Assembly: GCF_029784165.1 (NCBI RefSeq)
Contig: NC_073695.1
Span: 243,572,089-243,636,088 of the forward strand
Source: Wyeomyia smithii
Lineage: Eukaryota > Arthropoda > Insecta > Diptera > Culicidae
DNA length: 64,000 nucleotides
Direction: 5' to 3'
The position numbers were made by a program, and so were the translations under genes. Positions 22,395-33,741 of this stretch are shown here, in pieces; the stretch's first letter is position 1; each line of letters starts with the position of its first letter. Below the pieces are notes generated by a model. It saw nothing but the letters and a program-made list of their open reading frames with translations, made no database searches and was not told the origin of the DNA.

Positions 22395-23475
22395 AAAGCA
22401 GTCAAGCCGCGTCTGGAACAAAAAGCTAGACCAGCTACTGAAGGACTTCGGGTTGACTCAGGCGAAGTATGACCCCTGCGTATACTATCGCATCCAAGCC
22501 CGCAGCATGATCTTCGTGGCTGTTTATGTCGACGAGGTTATGATATTTTCAAACGATAGTGGTTGGACGGCGCAAACAAAGGCGTTTCTCGATGGACATT
22601 TCCACATGAAGGATCTGGGCTCCGCGAAGAACTGTCTGGGGATCAGAATCACTCGCACCAAAGATGCCATATCCTTGGATCAAGAAGCCTACATCGAAGC
22701 GATGCTGGTAAAATTTAACATGGAAAATTCTAAGCCAGCAAAGGTACCAATGACTGACAGACTTAACAAGGACATGTCACCGAAAGACGAGCAAGAAGCA
22801 GGACAGATGGTCAATATTTCGTACCAGGAAGCCGTTGGAAGCCTGATGTATCTCGCTCAGTGCACTCGACCGGACATCTTGTATGCCGTCAATCATCTTA
22901 GCCGGTACAACTCTAACCCAGGGCCGAAACATTGGAGTGCTGTAAAAACCTTGTTCCGCTATCTACGTGGCACATCGAAGATGAAATTAACCTACCGCAA
23001 GGACGGTGACAACACCATTACTGGTTATAGTGACGCTGACTGGGCAGCCGACATGGATGACCGAAAGTCAACAAGCGGCTACATCTTTACCCTACAAGGA
23101 GCAGCAATCTCTTGGTGTTGCAAACGGCAACCAACGATCGCTTTGTCGACTTGCGAGGCAGAATATATGGCGCTTTCAGCTGCTGTGCAAGAAGCGTCGT
23201 GGTGGAAAGGACTGACAGCGCAATTTGAAAAGTGTGGTCCTATCACCATCAAATGCGACAACCAGAGCACGATCGCAGTGGCAAAGAACGGTGGTTACAA
23301 TCCTCGGACCAAGCACATCGACATTCGTCATCATTACATACGAGATGCCTTGGAAAAAGGAGTCGTCGCAATCAACTGTGTTAATTCTGAAAATCAACTA
23401 GCCGATGGTCTCACGAAACCGCTGCAACGTGTAAAATTGGAAAAAAATCGTGAAGCCTTAGGAGTCCTAGCTTAA
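22395..23475 (+). pseudogene. copia reverse transcriptase C-terminal half and RNase H
   Basis: The copia frame resumes with SSRVWNKKLDQLLKDFGL. The RT catalytic box reads YVDE at 22,525-22,536 instead of the usual YVDD. The RNase H part includes GYSDADWAADMDDRKSTSGY, STCEAEYMALS, DNQSTIAVAKN and the characteristic end QLADGLTKPL. It stops with TAA at 23,473, just before the purine-rich AAGGAGGA tract and the 3' LTR. Confidence 0.93.
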
Positions 23476-23482
23476 GGAGGAC

Positions 23483-23580
23483 TGTTAGGATTACGTAGAG
23501 TAAGCTGATTAATAAAACTTTTTCATTCTTGTTACACACGTCAACCGAACTAGACGTTCTTTCTTTATCAAGAAACAATA
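23483..23580 (+). repeat. copia 3' LTR
   Basis: It begins TGTTAGGATTACG and ends AAGAAACAATA, followed by TTAAC. The polypurine tract AAGGAGGA immediately precedes it. It lacks 12 bases present in the 5' LTR. Confidence 0.9.
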
Positions 23581-23658
23581 TTAACGTCTTTCTTGTTATT
23601 TATCAGTTATGCAACGGTGAATACGTCTCGAGAGAAAGGCGCCTGAAAGCGCTTCTTT

Positions 23659-23666
23659 TATAAATA
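23659..23666 (+). promoter_or_regulatory. TATA box of LRR gene
   Basis: TATAAATA lies 134 bases upstream of the start codon at 23,800. Transcription would be expected to begin at about 23,690. The copia TSD ends at 23,585, so the insertion is about 75 bp upstream of this box. Confidence 0.65.
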
Positions 23667-23799
23667 GTGTAATATACAAAAGTTGCTCGGTGGTGGCTAA
23701 CATTTCTTTAGTGCAGAGTTCGAACGGTGAAAGTGAAGAAGGTCTTTCGACTGTTGGGTATTTAAAGGTGTACCGAAAGTTTTTGTTAAAACATTAAAC

Positions 23800-24740
23800 A
23801 TGAGGATGTTGGCATCGCTTTTGACCCTAACTATGTGAGTATAAATTGTTTCGGATTCAAAATACCTAAAATTGATGCACTTTTTTTCATACACGTTACC
23901 AGACTAACCTCGCTAACTCCATCACAAATCGCTGTTGAAATCAAATATTCAGATCGTCCCGTCGAAAACAGGATTGCAGGGTTCTGGCAATATTTCGCTA
24001 AATTGACTCCTCACAATGGACCGTTCTCAGAGCTCGCGAACAAAACAACGATCCACATTTATTACGGCAGTCCATCAGATGCAGATCTCGCTTTGCTCCA
24101 GAATTTGCGTACGAAAAGTTAGGGCATTGACAACGGCAGCATGAGAAAATTTGATCTGCCACCATCACTTAAATACTTATTTGCGACCTGGTCTGGCATT
24201 GAAAACCTACGAATTAAACCGCACGGGATTATTTATCAGATCGAAAGTTTGATTATCTACGACTGTAGGCTACTAACGCTGCCGGCATATTTGCAGCGCC
24301 TGCAGTTACTACGAGTACTGGATTTGGGTATGAATAAAATTGAATCAATTAACTTGAGTCAATTTGACTCCCTGAATCAGTTAACTATAATTTCGCTCAA
24401 TCGTATAAAAACCATACAAACACCGGTAGTTTTAAGATTACCGGTTCTCCAACGATTTTATCTGGATCACAATAATTTGGCACAAATAGACATATGTTTA
24501 TGGGATATGCCAGCCTTAGAAACATTCGGCATTGGTAACAATAATTTAAAATACGTCACAGGTCTGAATTCGCAGTTTCCAAAACTTAATACGCTTAGTA
24601 TAGAAAACAACTCATTTGATTGTTCATGGAGAGAGTCGATGCTTAGAAACATGAGACAAACCAACGTTACCATTGCATTTTCAGATCAAGTGACTTGCGA
24701 TTCTAATGTCCTGAATGTCCCACTTCTGCAGTTTAAATAG
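23800..24740 (+). pseudogene. Secreted leucine-rich-repeat protein gene, one intron, in-frame TAG
   Basis: Exon 1 (23,800-23,834) encodes MRMLASLLTLT and ends AT|GTGAGT. A 68-bp intron (23,835-23,902) ends TTACCAG, and exon 2 starts at 23,903. Splicing completes a hydrophobic signal peptide (LLTLTILTSL, then mature sequence from about residue 20). Exon 2 carries five to six LRR units (ESLIIYDCRLLTLPAYLQRL, LRVLDLGMNKIESI, LETFGIGNNNLKYV) and a C-terminal cap with two cysteines (FDCSW, VTCDS). It stops at TAG 24,738-24,740. A TAG at 24,120-24,122 interrupts the frame before the LRRs, and the same frame continues from it through ATG 24,141. The gene could be a recent pseudogene, a nonsense allele, a readthrough case or a sequencing error. 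A related but much more decayed copy is at 37,895-38,220. Confidence 0.72.
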
Positions 24741-25043
24741 CCTGGCCTAATATGAATTTTGCAAACCATTTTACCCAACGCTTTTATTGCTATGACCTAA
24801 GTAACGAAGAAGTCTCACACTGTACGTCTTACAACAGTCGAAAAGGGGCAGTCCGCTTCGGATAAAAAAAATTGTGTTGACATTTTGTTTCGTTAGCAGT
24901 GCAACAGTTAAATATAATTTCCTTCCGTTAAACACAGTCACGTCGAGTTGGTTTTATTTCATGATTAAATACGTAAAGATTACCTGCGAAAATGTGTGTA
25001 AATAAAATTAGGCAGAGCAGCAGCGAGTGCAACCAGCCGATAT
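24741..25043. other. Convergent intergenic region with minus-strand poly(A) signal
   Basis: It holds the 3' flank of the LRR gene (+) and the 3' UTR of the terminal exon below (-). TTTATT at 24,953-24,958, the complement of AATAAA, lies about 85 bases past the stop codon of the minus-strand exon and is conserved in the duplicate at 4431-4436. Confidence 0.6.
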
Positions 25044-25169
25044 CTAGTTCGGTGTTCGTCCCCTGAATTTGACCATATTGTAGATCGAGGCGGCCTTATA
25101 GTTGATGGGTCCGTAATTGTTGTCCTCCAGGTCGGCGTACACCAGATCATCCGCGATGTCGTGAAGAGG
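25044..25169 (-). CDS. Terminal coding exon, 41 residues, tyrosine-rich C-terminus
   Basis: Read on the minus strand, a pyrimidine-rich acceptor ending CTACAACAG precedes PLHDIADDLVYADL. The exon continues through NNYGPINY and SIYNMVKF and ends at TAG (25,044-25,046). It is phase 0 at its start. The tyrosines sit in YxxL/I/V-like contexts (YADL, YGPI, YNMV), as in cytoplasmic signalling tails. No other exon is visible nearby. It lies downstream of, and on the same strand as, the exons at 35,900-37,653, whose junction phase is also 0. It could therefore be an alternative last exon of that gene, or the end of a different gene. Its conservation in a decayed duplicate (4392-4765) supports it being real. 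Confidence 0.6.
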   Translation of the reverse strand, partial: PLHDIADDLVYADLEDNNYGPINYKAASIYNMVKFRGRTPN

Positions 25170-25172
25170 CTG

Positions 25173-27984
25173 TTGTAGGATAGGATGAATGTGTGTTCGA
25201 ATACGAATACATACATGATTATAAAACTCGTTTTTTTTTTTTTGGTTTGTTTTAATATCCCACTCAGTCAGACCAGTTTCTCAAGTTAATCGCACAAACG
25301 TTGACTTTCGAGATGATGCACGAATTATAAGAGAATTATTATTGATTATAGAAAATAAAACAGTGCAAGCTTGGAAGAACTTGATGTGATTGATATATTA
25401 TTCAACTGCTTAGCACAAACAACTTTGGTGGGTTTTGTTTTTATTTTTTTTTTGTTTTTAGTTCACGACCAATGAACACAGAATCGAATTAAGAGACAAC
25501 AGCGAGAAGAAAATGGTTTTGTGCAAAATAAAAATTGAATTAAATTTATTTACTCTAACAAATGTTTAGAACAGAAAAGTAGCTGCCGAACAGTTTCACT
25601 TTTACTCAACTAACCCTAGAACAATAAACTAGCCAAATGGATAGTAAATTCATTAATTAACTTTTTCTGACGATTTTTCTGTTATGTTTTGACTAGTTAA
25701 AGCTGCCTTTACGTGTACTTAATTATTTGTTGTTTCGTTCAAACTACACTGCTAATATATATACGTGTTACTTTTGGCTGTGTTTGCTTCCTTTTCCTAG
25801 AAAACGAAAATAAAAGAATTTTGGTTTAGCGAACGGTTTCTTTATTTCGGCACTCGAGGCACTCGATTTCTGACCGGATTTGCAATTTTTATTCTGCGTG
25901 GACCAGCCCCACAAGAGAGGGAACTGTTTCTGGTCATCTTTTTTCTTCGATGAAACGAGGTTAAATGAGAAGCCAAGCAAGCAAGCGAAGTACTCATTTT
26001 TTGCCCCGCACAACTGACGATGATTAGTTAAGAGTTTTTAGTTACCTTAAGCTGAAGGGTGTTTCCCCGGAGAACATGCAACAGGCTAAATTGATTGGAA
26101 AAAGCTGAAATCAGTTTTAAACAAAAGATTGTCATCCACACAAACATGAATAGTTTCTCGAATTTATTCATATATCATAATGCTGAATTTCAAATATTTC
26201 GCAATCACGGTAATCATGTTACATCATCATATCTTAAAAAAAATTTGAAAAATTTTAAACCTTATGTTACTCAAGTTTTTAATGCCGAACTCGATCTTGA
26301 ATTAGTAGGGTGACATGCTGGGAGAATTGTGTAACAAATTCTGTGCCTTTTTTAAGGCCCATAACCTTACTACCAAAAAACGAATTTCAAACATCAATAT
26401 CTTGACGGATAATTGGAATGCCCCCTTAAACTTGTGATACGATGATTGGCGTACTCTTTCAACGGTTAGTTAATCGCGAAATTGCTTGCTCAATCACTTG
26501 TACGCGCCTTAAGTACAGATATCACAAAATTATACCGAAAACTTCACTTCTCTTTCCTTTTCATTAGGGACGAATGACTGTTTTTGGAGTTAATATTCCT
26601 TTTAAAGAAATTAATCTATCAATCTTTGTATATCCATCGCTAACCAGCTCAATTTTTCTAATGATTTTCTTAGTGAATCACCCTCAAATAGCTCCTGGAC
26701 CTTTTACCAGTTTGAGAATCTCGTAATCTGTGGTAGTCTTTAAGGTCATTGCAAAACATGTATAAAAATAGGTACACCGACTAAATACTCTCCGGGAGAA
26801 AATGGGATAGATAGGAAGATCAGAAAGTCTCAATGTGTTTTTTTTTACTTTACGTAGAAGATCGAGATCAATTTATCTAGCGAATATCATGGCTAAAAAT
26901 GGTCGAAAATACTCAAGGTCAACAGTTCTAGGGGTAATATGAAATGGTGACGTGGGACTAAACAATGATGTGCTAATGATGAACGATGTGTTCTTATATT
27001 GTTCAGAGCAAGTCCATTACTTAAGACTGATTTATTATATGAATCTTACTCCGAAAAGGCAAAATAATTCTTCCAATAGTTTTGAAATGTAACCATTTAG
27101 GCAGAAAATAGTTGAAGATGTTGTTACATTCTGGCTGCGATTCCTACTTCCTAGGAAGTTGCGGACTTTGGCCAGTGTCAGCAAAATTTTTTTTTGTTCA
27201 AGAATACGTATCGCCGTCTAGTGCAATTGTCTTCATGTCGAGAAATACAAGCTCTCCAAAGTTTGCTAAGAGCTATACTATATCTCTACTAATGAGCTCC
27301 TGTGGTTCAAAATAGCTCTATCCAACCAATTCAGTAGAAAAACTAGCCAGATTTCTGTGAAAATTTAATCTTTGAGTTGATGGATATTACAACTTTCTAA
27401 GTACTTAGATTATCGAGATAAATTTAATTCATAAAGTAAACTAAACGCCTACTAGCGCCATTCCAAATCCAAACTGTCCGTAAACCGTCCTTCCGAACAA
27501 CTTTCCTGAAGACCGCTGCTTTTTACTATACTCAAAACTTTATGCGTACTATCGTCGGGTTGGGGCCGAATTTCGATTCTCCAACTGAAAACCGATGATA
27601 TCTTGAACAATTTTGCTGAAGATCGCACTTCTCTATTTTAGGTGATTTTAAACTCTTTGGGGTACTGTAATATTGAAACTGAGTGTTGCAATATTTAGTG
27701 AAGTGATTCCAAAAAATACAGCAAACGAACAATAAGATTAGTAGCCCCAGTACTAAAAACGGATTCAATTGGTTCTGCAGAATTTCTGCTGTGGTCGAAA
27801 TACTGAATCGAGTTTCGTAATTCAATATGAAAATAATGGATACTATCGATCTTACAAGTCAGTGAATTCACGAGTCACAATGCTCTTTGCTTTTCTTTGT
27901 TTTTCGAAAACTAGTTCAAATATGCATACAACATACAGATATCCCAAGTAACAATAACCGTTTAACGATGCATTTGGGCGGATG
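25173..27984. other. AT-rich non-coding stretch
   Basis: It has poly(T) runs and short unremarkable open frames. I see no TIRs, LTRs or protein similarity. It would be an intron if the 25,044 exon belongs to the gene at 35.9-63.9 kb. Confidence 0.5.
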
Positions 27985-28133
27985 CATAGTAGATTTTCCA
28001 ATCGATTGCTGCAAAAAAACGAAGGAAATCTATCTAATATTAACCGATTAATTTACATTTGAAATTTGACATATTCATCACTTTTTCTGTTTTCAGATTT
28101 TATTTTACTTTCTGAAAGACGTAGTTCTAAGTC
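27985..28133 (-). repeat. Terminal fragment of the 5653/41,557 repeat family
   Basis: TAGATTTTCCAATCGATTGC, ACCGATTAATTTACATTTGA and the palindrome-like end GACGTAGTTCTAAGTC (28,118-28,133) match the reverse complement of the family ends at 5653-5760 and 41,557-41,700. Confidence 0.65.
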
Positions 28134-28977
28134 AACAAAATTCAGCTGAAATAGTGCAACTTTTTAATTCTTCGTTTAAAAATCGAAGGAAAACGAAAGA
28201 AACGAAAATCGAGTTTTATTCAGAAAATGCGGCTTTTTTAAATGATATGTAAAAACTGGTATAGCTTTAGGCCCCAATTGAATGATTCGACAAAAAAACC
28301 ATAAAATTTTTCCAACTACTGGCGTCTTCTTCCAGGCCCAGATTTAAAGGGGGGCAAATGCCCCGGGCCCCCGATTGCTATGCCCATGCATAGTTACGTT
28401 CGTTACGGCATCCTTTATTGTAGTCACCGGAACGCCGGAACCTCTCAAAGCTTCCCGGTACGACTTTCACTCGCGCACCTCAGTCACAGTTTTTCGAAAT
28501 TGTTTGCCGTATATTTATGCTTGTTTTCTTCCATAATATGCTGAAAACAAGAGTGAAAGTTCTACAATATATGCATGATACACACGCTGTACGGATTTTG
28601 ATTCGAGCGATTAACAAGGATCAAACACTATTACACTATATTTACACTATTTACCAGAGAATATACAGCTCGAAAATGACAAAGACTTACCCTTTCAATC
28701 GATTTCATAAAGATTAACATAGTAAAACACTGATATCCCACCTCAAAAACGTTTTTATCTGAAGAACGTTTCCTTAGTAAATTCTTTAACGATGCGACGA
28801 AATGACAACTGAAACCGATACGCGATTGATTTTTCATTTTTAATATTTTTATTTCATGGCCTACCGGCGCATATTTTTTTTAACAGAAGGCCAACAGTTC
28901 AACAGACATGTACATGTAACTATTAATGAATTTTCCGTTCTATGATGTCTAAAACTGAAGAAAAACATCAAGTTGAA
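28134..28977. other. Non-coding, one GC-rich palindromic patch
   Basis: A GGGGGGCAAATGCCCCGGGC patch at about 28,350-28,375 resembles a transposon terminus, but I found no partner end. Nothing else is assignable. Confidence 0.45.
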
Positions 28978-29300
28978 CGGATTTCGATACTGTACGGGTT
29001 TCGATCCAGCACGGTATAGCAATCAGTGGTAAAGTGGTCTCAAAGACCGAATATCATATACCACTCGAATCATTTCGATGAACTGAGCATTTTTTGTGTG
29101 AGTATGAGTATGTGTCACTTTTCTCAGAAATGGCTGGGCCGATTTTCATAAAATTAATTACAAATGAAAGGTCTAGTTGCCCCATAGGTTGCTATTGAAT
29201 ATCATTGTAATCGGATTTTTAACTTAGAGATTATGTATCAAAATGTAACAACATAACCGGTTTTAATAAAAGTGGTATCAAATCAAAAAATTCTCTGCAT
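28978..29300 (+). repeat. Dispersed mosquito-type repeat
   Basis: GAATATCATATACCACTCGA, TTTTCTCAGAAATGGCTG, CCGATTTTCA and AATGAAAGGTCTA follow in the order I remember from very abundant dispersed repeats in culicine genomes. The identification is from memory and its class is unknown to me. Confidence 0.45.
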
Positions 29301-30997
29301 TTTTTGTTTATGAGACCATAACCGTTAGGTAATGACAGAAGTTAGAGAAAAGTTGCCAAGAGGTGATTTCTAGGGAACAGTTCAAACTTTAATTTGAAAA
29401 TATTAGTTTAGTTTAGTTTATTCATTGTCTGATAGCGTAAGGCAAGCCTTTTTTTTAGGATTAGAGGAAGAAATTTCGAGATCCTGCGCTTAAAAGTATT
29501 TTTGACGTTGGACTAACGTCTATATCGAAGTAAGACACCTGAAATTAGACATCTAGTAATCCAACCAGCAAAAACCAATGAAAAGTGGACAGGTTTTGAG
29601 CGCATTTTTTTTCAAAGAATATCGGGATTTTGGCATCAACCGAACAAAAATTCTTTTACGGTTAAATTTATGTAACAAAAACAACCTATTGTTTGAGATA
29701 CACTATTGAAAAATTGGTAAACAACATCGATGGTCTAAATCATACCGAGCAACCAATCACTACCTCTCTTCCCAAGCACAGCCGACACTAACGGGTACAA
29801 TCGATCTGACGTTGTAAACGATTTGTTGTTGATATTGCTGTTGTTTTATTGTTGTTGGTCACAGTTTCCGATGCTTTTTTACTTTCCTTATCATTTCCTA
29901 TTCTTTTGAACTCCTCCCTCTTTGCTGGTAACTCACGAAACCTTGATATATAAGATTCCATTTGAACATTTCACCCCATCATTTACATTCAAAAACTCTA
30001 CCGGTATCATACGCACGCCATCGAGTCAAATTTCTCATTCGTTCGTTGACCGGCAAAGCGGACGGCTCTTTCAGGAGCAGCAGAAAACGGGTGGTGGCAA
30101 ATATTGGTCACTTATAAACGCGCATTTCATCGAATTCAATTTCTTATTCGAACGTATGTATGGATTACTATTGCACGTGTGAGGGTAGCTATAGCGGGTG
30201 TTTATCGAAGATTTAGTATTTGCTCGTTCATTCATTAACATTCATTAAAAATTGTAAAACGCCTGAACGAACACGGTTGTAAATTCGACTTTACAGCAGC
30301 GATTTAAACTTCTCCAGCCAGTCTTTATTCATCGAGGAAAAATTACTGGCGATGAATGATTAACACTCATTTGCTCGAAACTTTATTCAGATCAAAACAG
30401 GTTCTTTTAAGTACCTTAATTAATCGGTAAAGTTTTCTCAATGAGCATACATTTAATTTTCGTTTTTGTTTCTCGGTGCGCGTTTTTTTTTTCTCCCACA
30501 CAGAGAAAAAAAAAAAACAAACTAGTTTCTATCGTGAAAAATAACAAAACATTTAGAAATGCACTAAATCATAATAAAAGAAGTAATATATTTTCCTGTC
30601 ACTCGCTAAAACCTTGATAACAACTACTCAAAAAGCGTGTGATTGAGTTCTTGCTTTTTGCTTGCGTTTTTGAAATAAACGTAATTACTTAAAATACATG
30701 AAGTTATATACTGGGTTGGAGCTAAGGTTTTTCTGAAGTGACAGCGATAATATAGTAGAGATCCATTCTTCTAGTATATATTATTATTTATAACGCTTTT
30801 ACGTCTCAGCACTGAGAGATGCACTGTAAGATAAAATTGCAGAAAATACTAGAGTTACAGTTCCGTCAACTATTTGTTTCAATAGAAAATGAAAATACCA
30901 TAGTCAAGCAACAAGCTGTTCTAATAAAAACTTTTTCAATCGGTTTCATACAAGGTCGTTTAGGGGCCGTGTGAAAAAGTTTTTGTTAGAATTTTTT
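29301..30997. other. Non-coding, one palindrome-like element end
   Basis: GACGTTGGACTAACGTC at 29,504-29,520 resembles the GACGTAGnnCTACGTC ends found elsewhere. Otherwise there are only AT-rich sequence, poly(A)/poly(T) tracts and short open frames. Confidence 0.45.
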
Positions 30998-33741
30998 GAC
31001 GTAGGACTACGTCTAACCGCACTATATCGAGATACATTCTGAGGAAACTAAAAACCAAGATGTAACGTCGGAATGTAAGATTTCAAACGGTAATACTGAT
31101 GTAACCACATGATGGATCAAAATAATCAATATGTCGTTGGATTGATAAAATGATGGATAATTTTGTGGTTCTTCATATATCATTGTTACTTAATTGTTAA
31201 ACCGTGAAAATTGATGAAAAGTTTCAAGGTCGTATTTTTACGAACAATGTACCAATCACATGCGAGCACTCCTGGCACAGACTTCATGAGTGGACACCAC
31301 CTGCCTGCTATGACAACCTCTATATCAGTGGCAACAAAAAATTTGACAGAATTTCCCCGTCCCAACAGGTTAACTAATATTTGCTTCTATGAACCTAGAC
31401 TATTTTGATGTCTTGAAAGTGAAGCTTTTTTGGAAAGTTCGTAACCACCTCCTCCATCAGACAATCAAACAATCTGCTGTGAGAATGTTATTAAAACTGA
31501 TGTCTTGAAGGAAAACATGCTGCACAGGCAACAGTACTGCACCAAGCCATGTATGAGAAGACTGTCGCTCGGCGTCAGTGCAGTAGCACTCGATTACCAT
31601 TTGTGTGCAGTCAAGCCAAGTGAAAGCAATGTAGCTGCGTGTTCGCACACTACGCTGTGCGGCCGGGGATGAAATAATCCTGTACGCAACAGTATATCAC
31701 GATGTTGGATGTTGCATCCAATATATGATTACAACTGAACGGATTTTGACCACCAATGCTTTGATCGAACGACGACGGTTGCCAAAGCATGTGATACAAT
31801 AATTGGCATATCATTGTACATTGTACATTGAACAGTAAATTAGTAAAAAGTTCAGTTGAAATCCACTTTTTCTAGTTCAGTTTCGCAGCTTTCAACCAAT
31901 CACGAGCTCGCTTTATATAGCTGCAACAGATGTTTTCTCATCGTTTTAAAGTGCTTATTGTATTATCACCCCTGAACAGATTTCGAACACCGATATTCTT
32001 AATCGACAGGTAGAATATTGCGAAAGATTGTAATATAATAATTAAAATATCTTTTCAACAAAAGTTGTGTTAAAAATCGTGGACATTCTACTAATCAGGA
32101 GCTTGATTCCCCGTTGCTCATTTCGTTTTGGTTGTCGTGGCGAGTAGATGGCATTTGAACCGCAGTGATTTTCATATCCATGTTTAATGATAAAAACTTC
32201 TTTCAAATTCCTAAAATTTGAAGTTGCATTGGGTTGCTGTCTTTCCGAATTCTACACTCTGGTTTTTCTCAGATATATTAAATGGCCAATAGGCTATTTA
32301 AAAGACAATATAAAACCATTATGCTTCGCTAAGATTTTGAAACAGAAAGTTCAGATAGCTCGTTTAAGCTGTACTGATGGTTATATTTTTCCAGTAAAAT
32401 AAATTTAATTCAATATGACAATCCTAGTTGCATTACGCGATTGTGGCATAGAGAAAAACCAAATTATATGCATCTTGACGTTAGGTTTTAAACATTCGTA
32501 TTTTTCAATTACAAAAATATTACATCAGCATCTGCAGAAACTATTTAGATACTAAACATATAAACACAACCTGTCATTGCCGGACTTGTAATTGAACAAC
32601 ATTATGCAAACATCAATTGGAGAGGTTAATGTTGTTGATCAAACCGAGCTAGGTTTATTTTTGAAGGAAACAGACAGATGACTTTCAAATATGGCATTTT
32701 TTGCTTGTTTTTTTTTATTGGTATCTTAATACTGATTATTTTTTTTCTGGTTCTGCTTAATGAATAAATATTTCAATTGGCCTAAAATTAAAAAAATGAA
32801 TGTTAACATGTTCATAAATTTCAATTTCTATTTCAAAATTTTTGTAAATCTAGATTTTACACTAAAAACTGAAACTCTTTATCGTTACTTTTCCAACGAA
32901 CTTGTAAATACAGGATTTTTTATGTGACATCTTTGCTAAGCAGTTGTAGGAAACTAACAATGATGCTGCTTTGGAATCGGTGAGTGAGCTATCTTTCACA
33001 AGCGCATTTTAAGATGAAAGGAATTTTACTTTCTCTTAATTAAGGCCCATATAAAAAATTGCCTTTTCGCATGTTGAAGGAAATTGACTGCATTAGGATG
33101 AAAGGTATTCATCAATGTTAAAAACAGTATTTTTTTCTCCTTAAATAGATGTCTGCAAAAAAATAATCAGATTTTTTTCAGTTGCCAAATCGGACCATGT
33201 TAAAAATAAACGCTTTTCTTTTATATAACTTTCTGATGGCATATGACCTTAACAATATATGGCCACCAATGAACTAGTTTTAGGAATGTAAGTCGTTAGA
33301 GGTGTCGCTTGATGGATTTAGGCTCAATAATCTGAAAGTATCCGGAACACAACGGTGACAGCCTTTAACGCCCTAGACACTTTATATGATCCTCCTACTG
33401 CTTACTCAAAGTACTGTACTGCTAGTACTGCTTTGATTATGTCTATTATATTACTGGAACTTGTTTCGGTCATATCTCCAGAACCGTCTACTGATTCCGG
33501 TATTTTATTTCGGCAACATAATGGACAAAATGCCTTTCTTTTGGTGGTTGTTGAGCATGAATTGGTTAAAAGCAAAACAAGAAAACTATAAATTACGATT
33601 AAACATAACCGCTCGTTTTTGGCTTATGTGTGCCAAAGTTGAACCGTGCCAAAACTGAACCGTGTCGAAAGTGAAACGTGGCCCAATCGAACAAAGTCTA
33701 AATTCTCTAAATGAAATATAAAACTATCGTAGTCCTACGTC
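30998..33741. mobile_element. Possible non-autonomous element bounded by GACGTAGGACTACGTC ends
   Basis: The left end GACGTAGGACTACGTC is at 30,998-31,013, and the inverted right end (CGTAGTCCTACGTC) is at 33,728-33,741, followed by GCGGTCGTGTCTAGGATAC. This mirrors 43,655-43,705. The interior has no transposase. The pairing of these two ends is an inference; they could belong to two separate fragments. Confidence 0.35.
33620..33705 (+). repeat. Short degenerate minisatellite
   Basis: Four imperfect 16-18 bp units of GTGCCAAARTTGAACC type occur in a row. Confidence 0.6.

Larger units (their letters stand above)
11792..23580 (+). mobile_element. Ty1/copia LTR retrotransposon, decayed, with two later insertions
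   Basis: Short LTRs (11,792-11,901 and 23,483-23,580) are flanked by the 5-bp duplication TTAAC (11,787-11,791 and 23,581-23,585). Between them the domain order is gag, zinc knuckle, protease, integrase, reverse transcriptase and RNase H, the Ty1/copia order. Removing the hAT-like (13,392-16,465) and non-LTR (about 18,140-22,394) insertions leaves roughly 4.4 kb, a normal copia length. It is inactive: frameshifts in gag and after integrase, two insertions, and an altered YVDD box. Confidence 0.93.

Noticed and set aside
24120..24122. TAG removed by a second intron in the LRR gene
   Set aside because: No plausible GT-AG pair of at least 50 bp removes it while keeping the frame; the frame continues directly across the stop.
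31660..31740. Similarity of ACGCAACAGTATATCACG to 61,721-61,745 as evidence for a mariner copy
   Set aside because: The match is short and no transposase motif can be read around 31.6 kb.
33355..33591. Possible small gene
   Set aside because: Short, no motif, adjacent to a degenerate minisatellite, no start or splice context.
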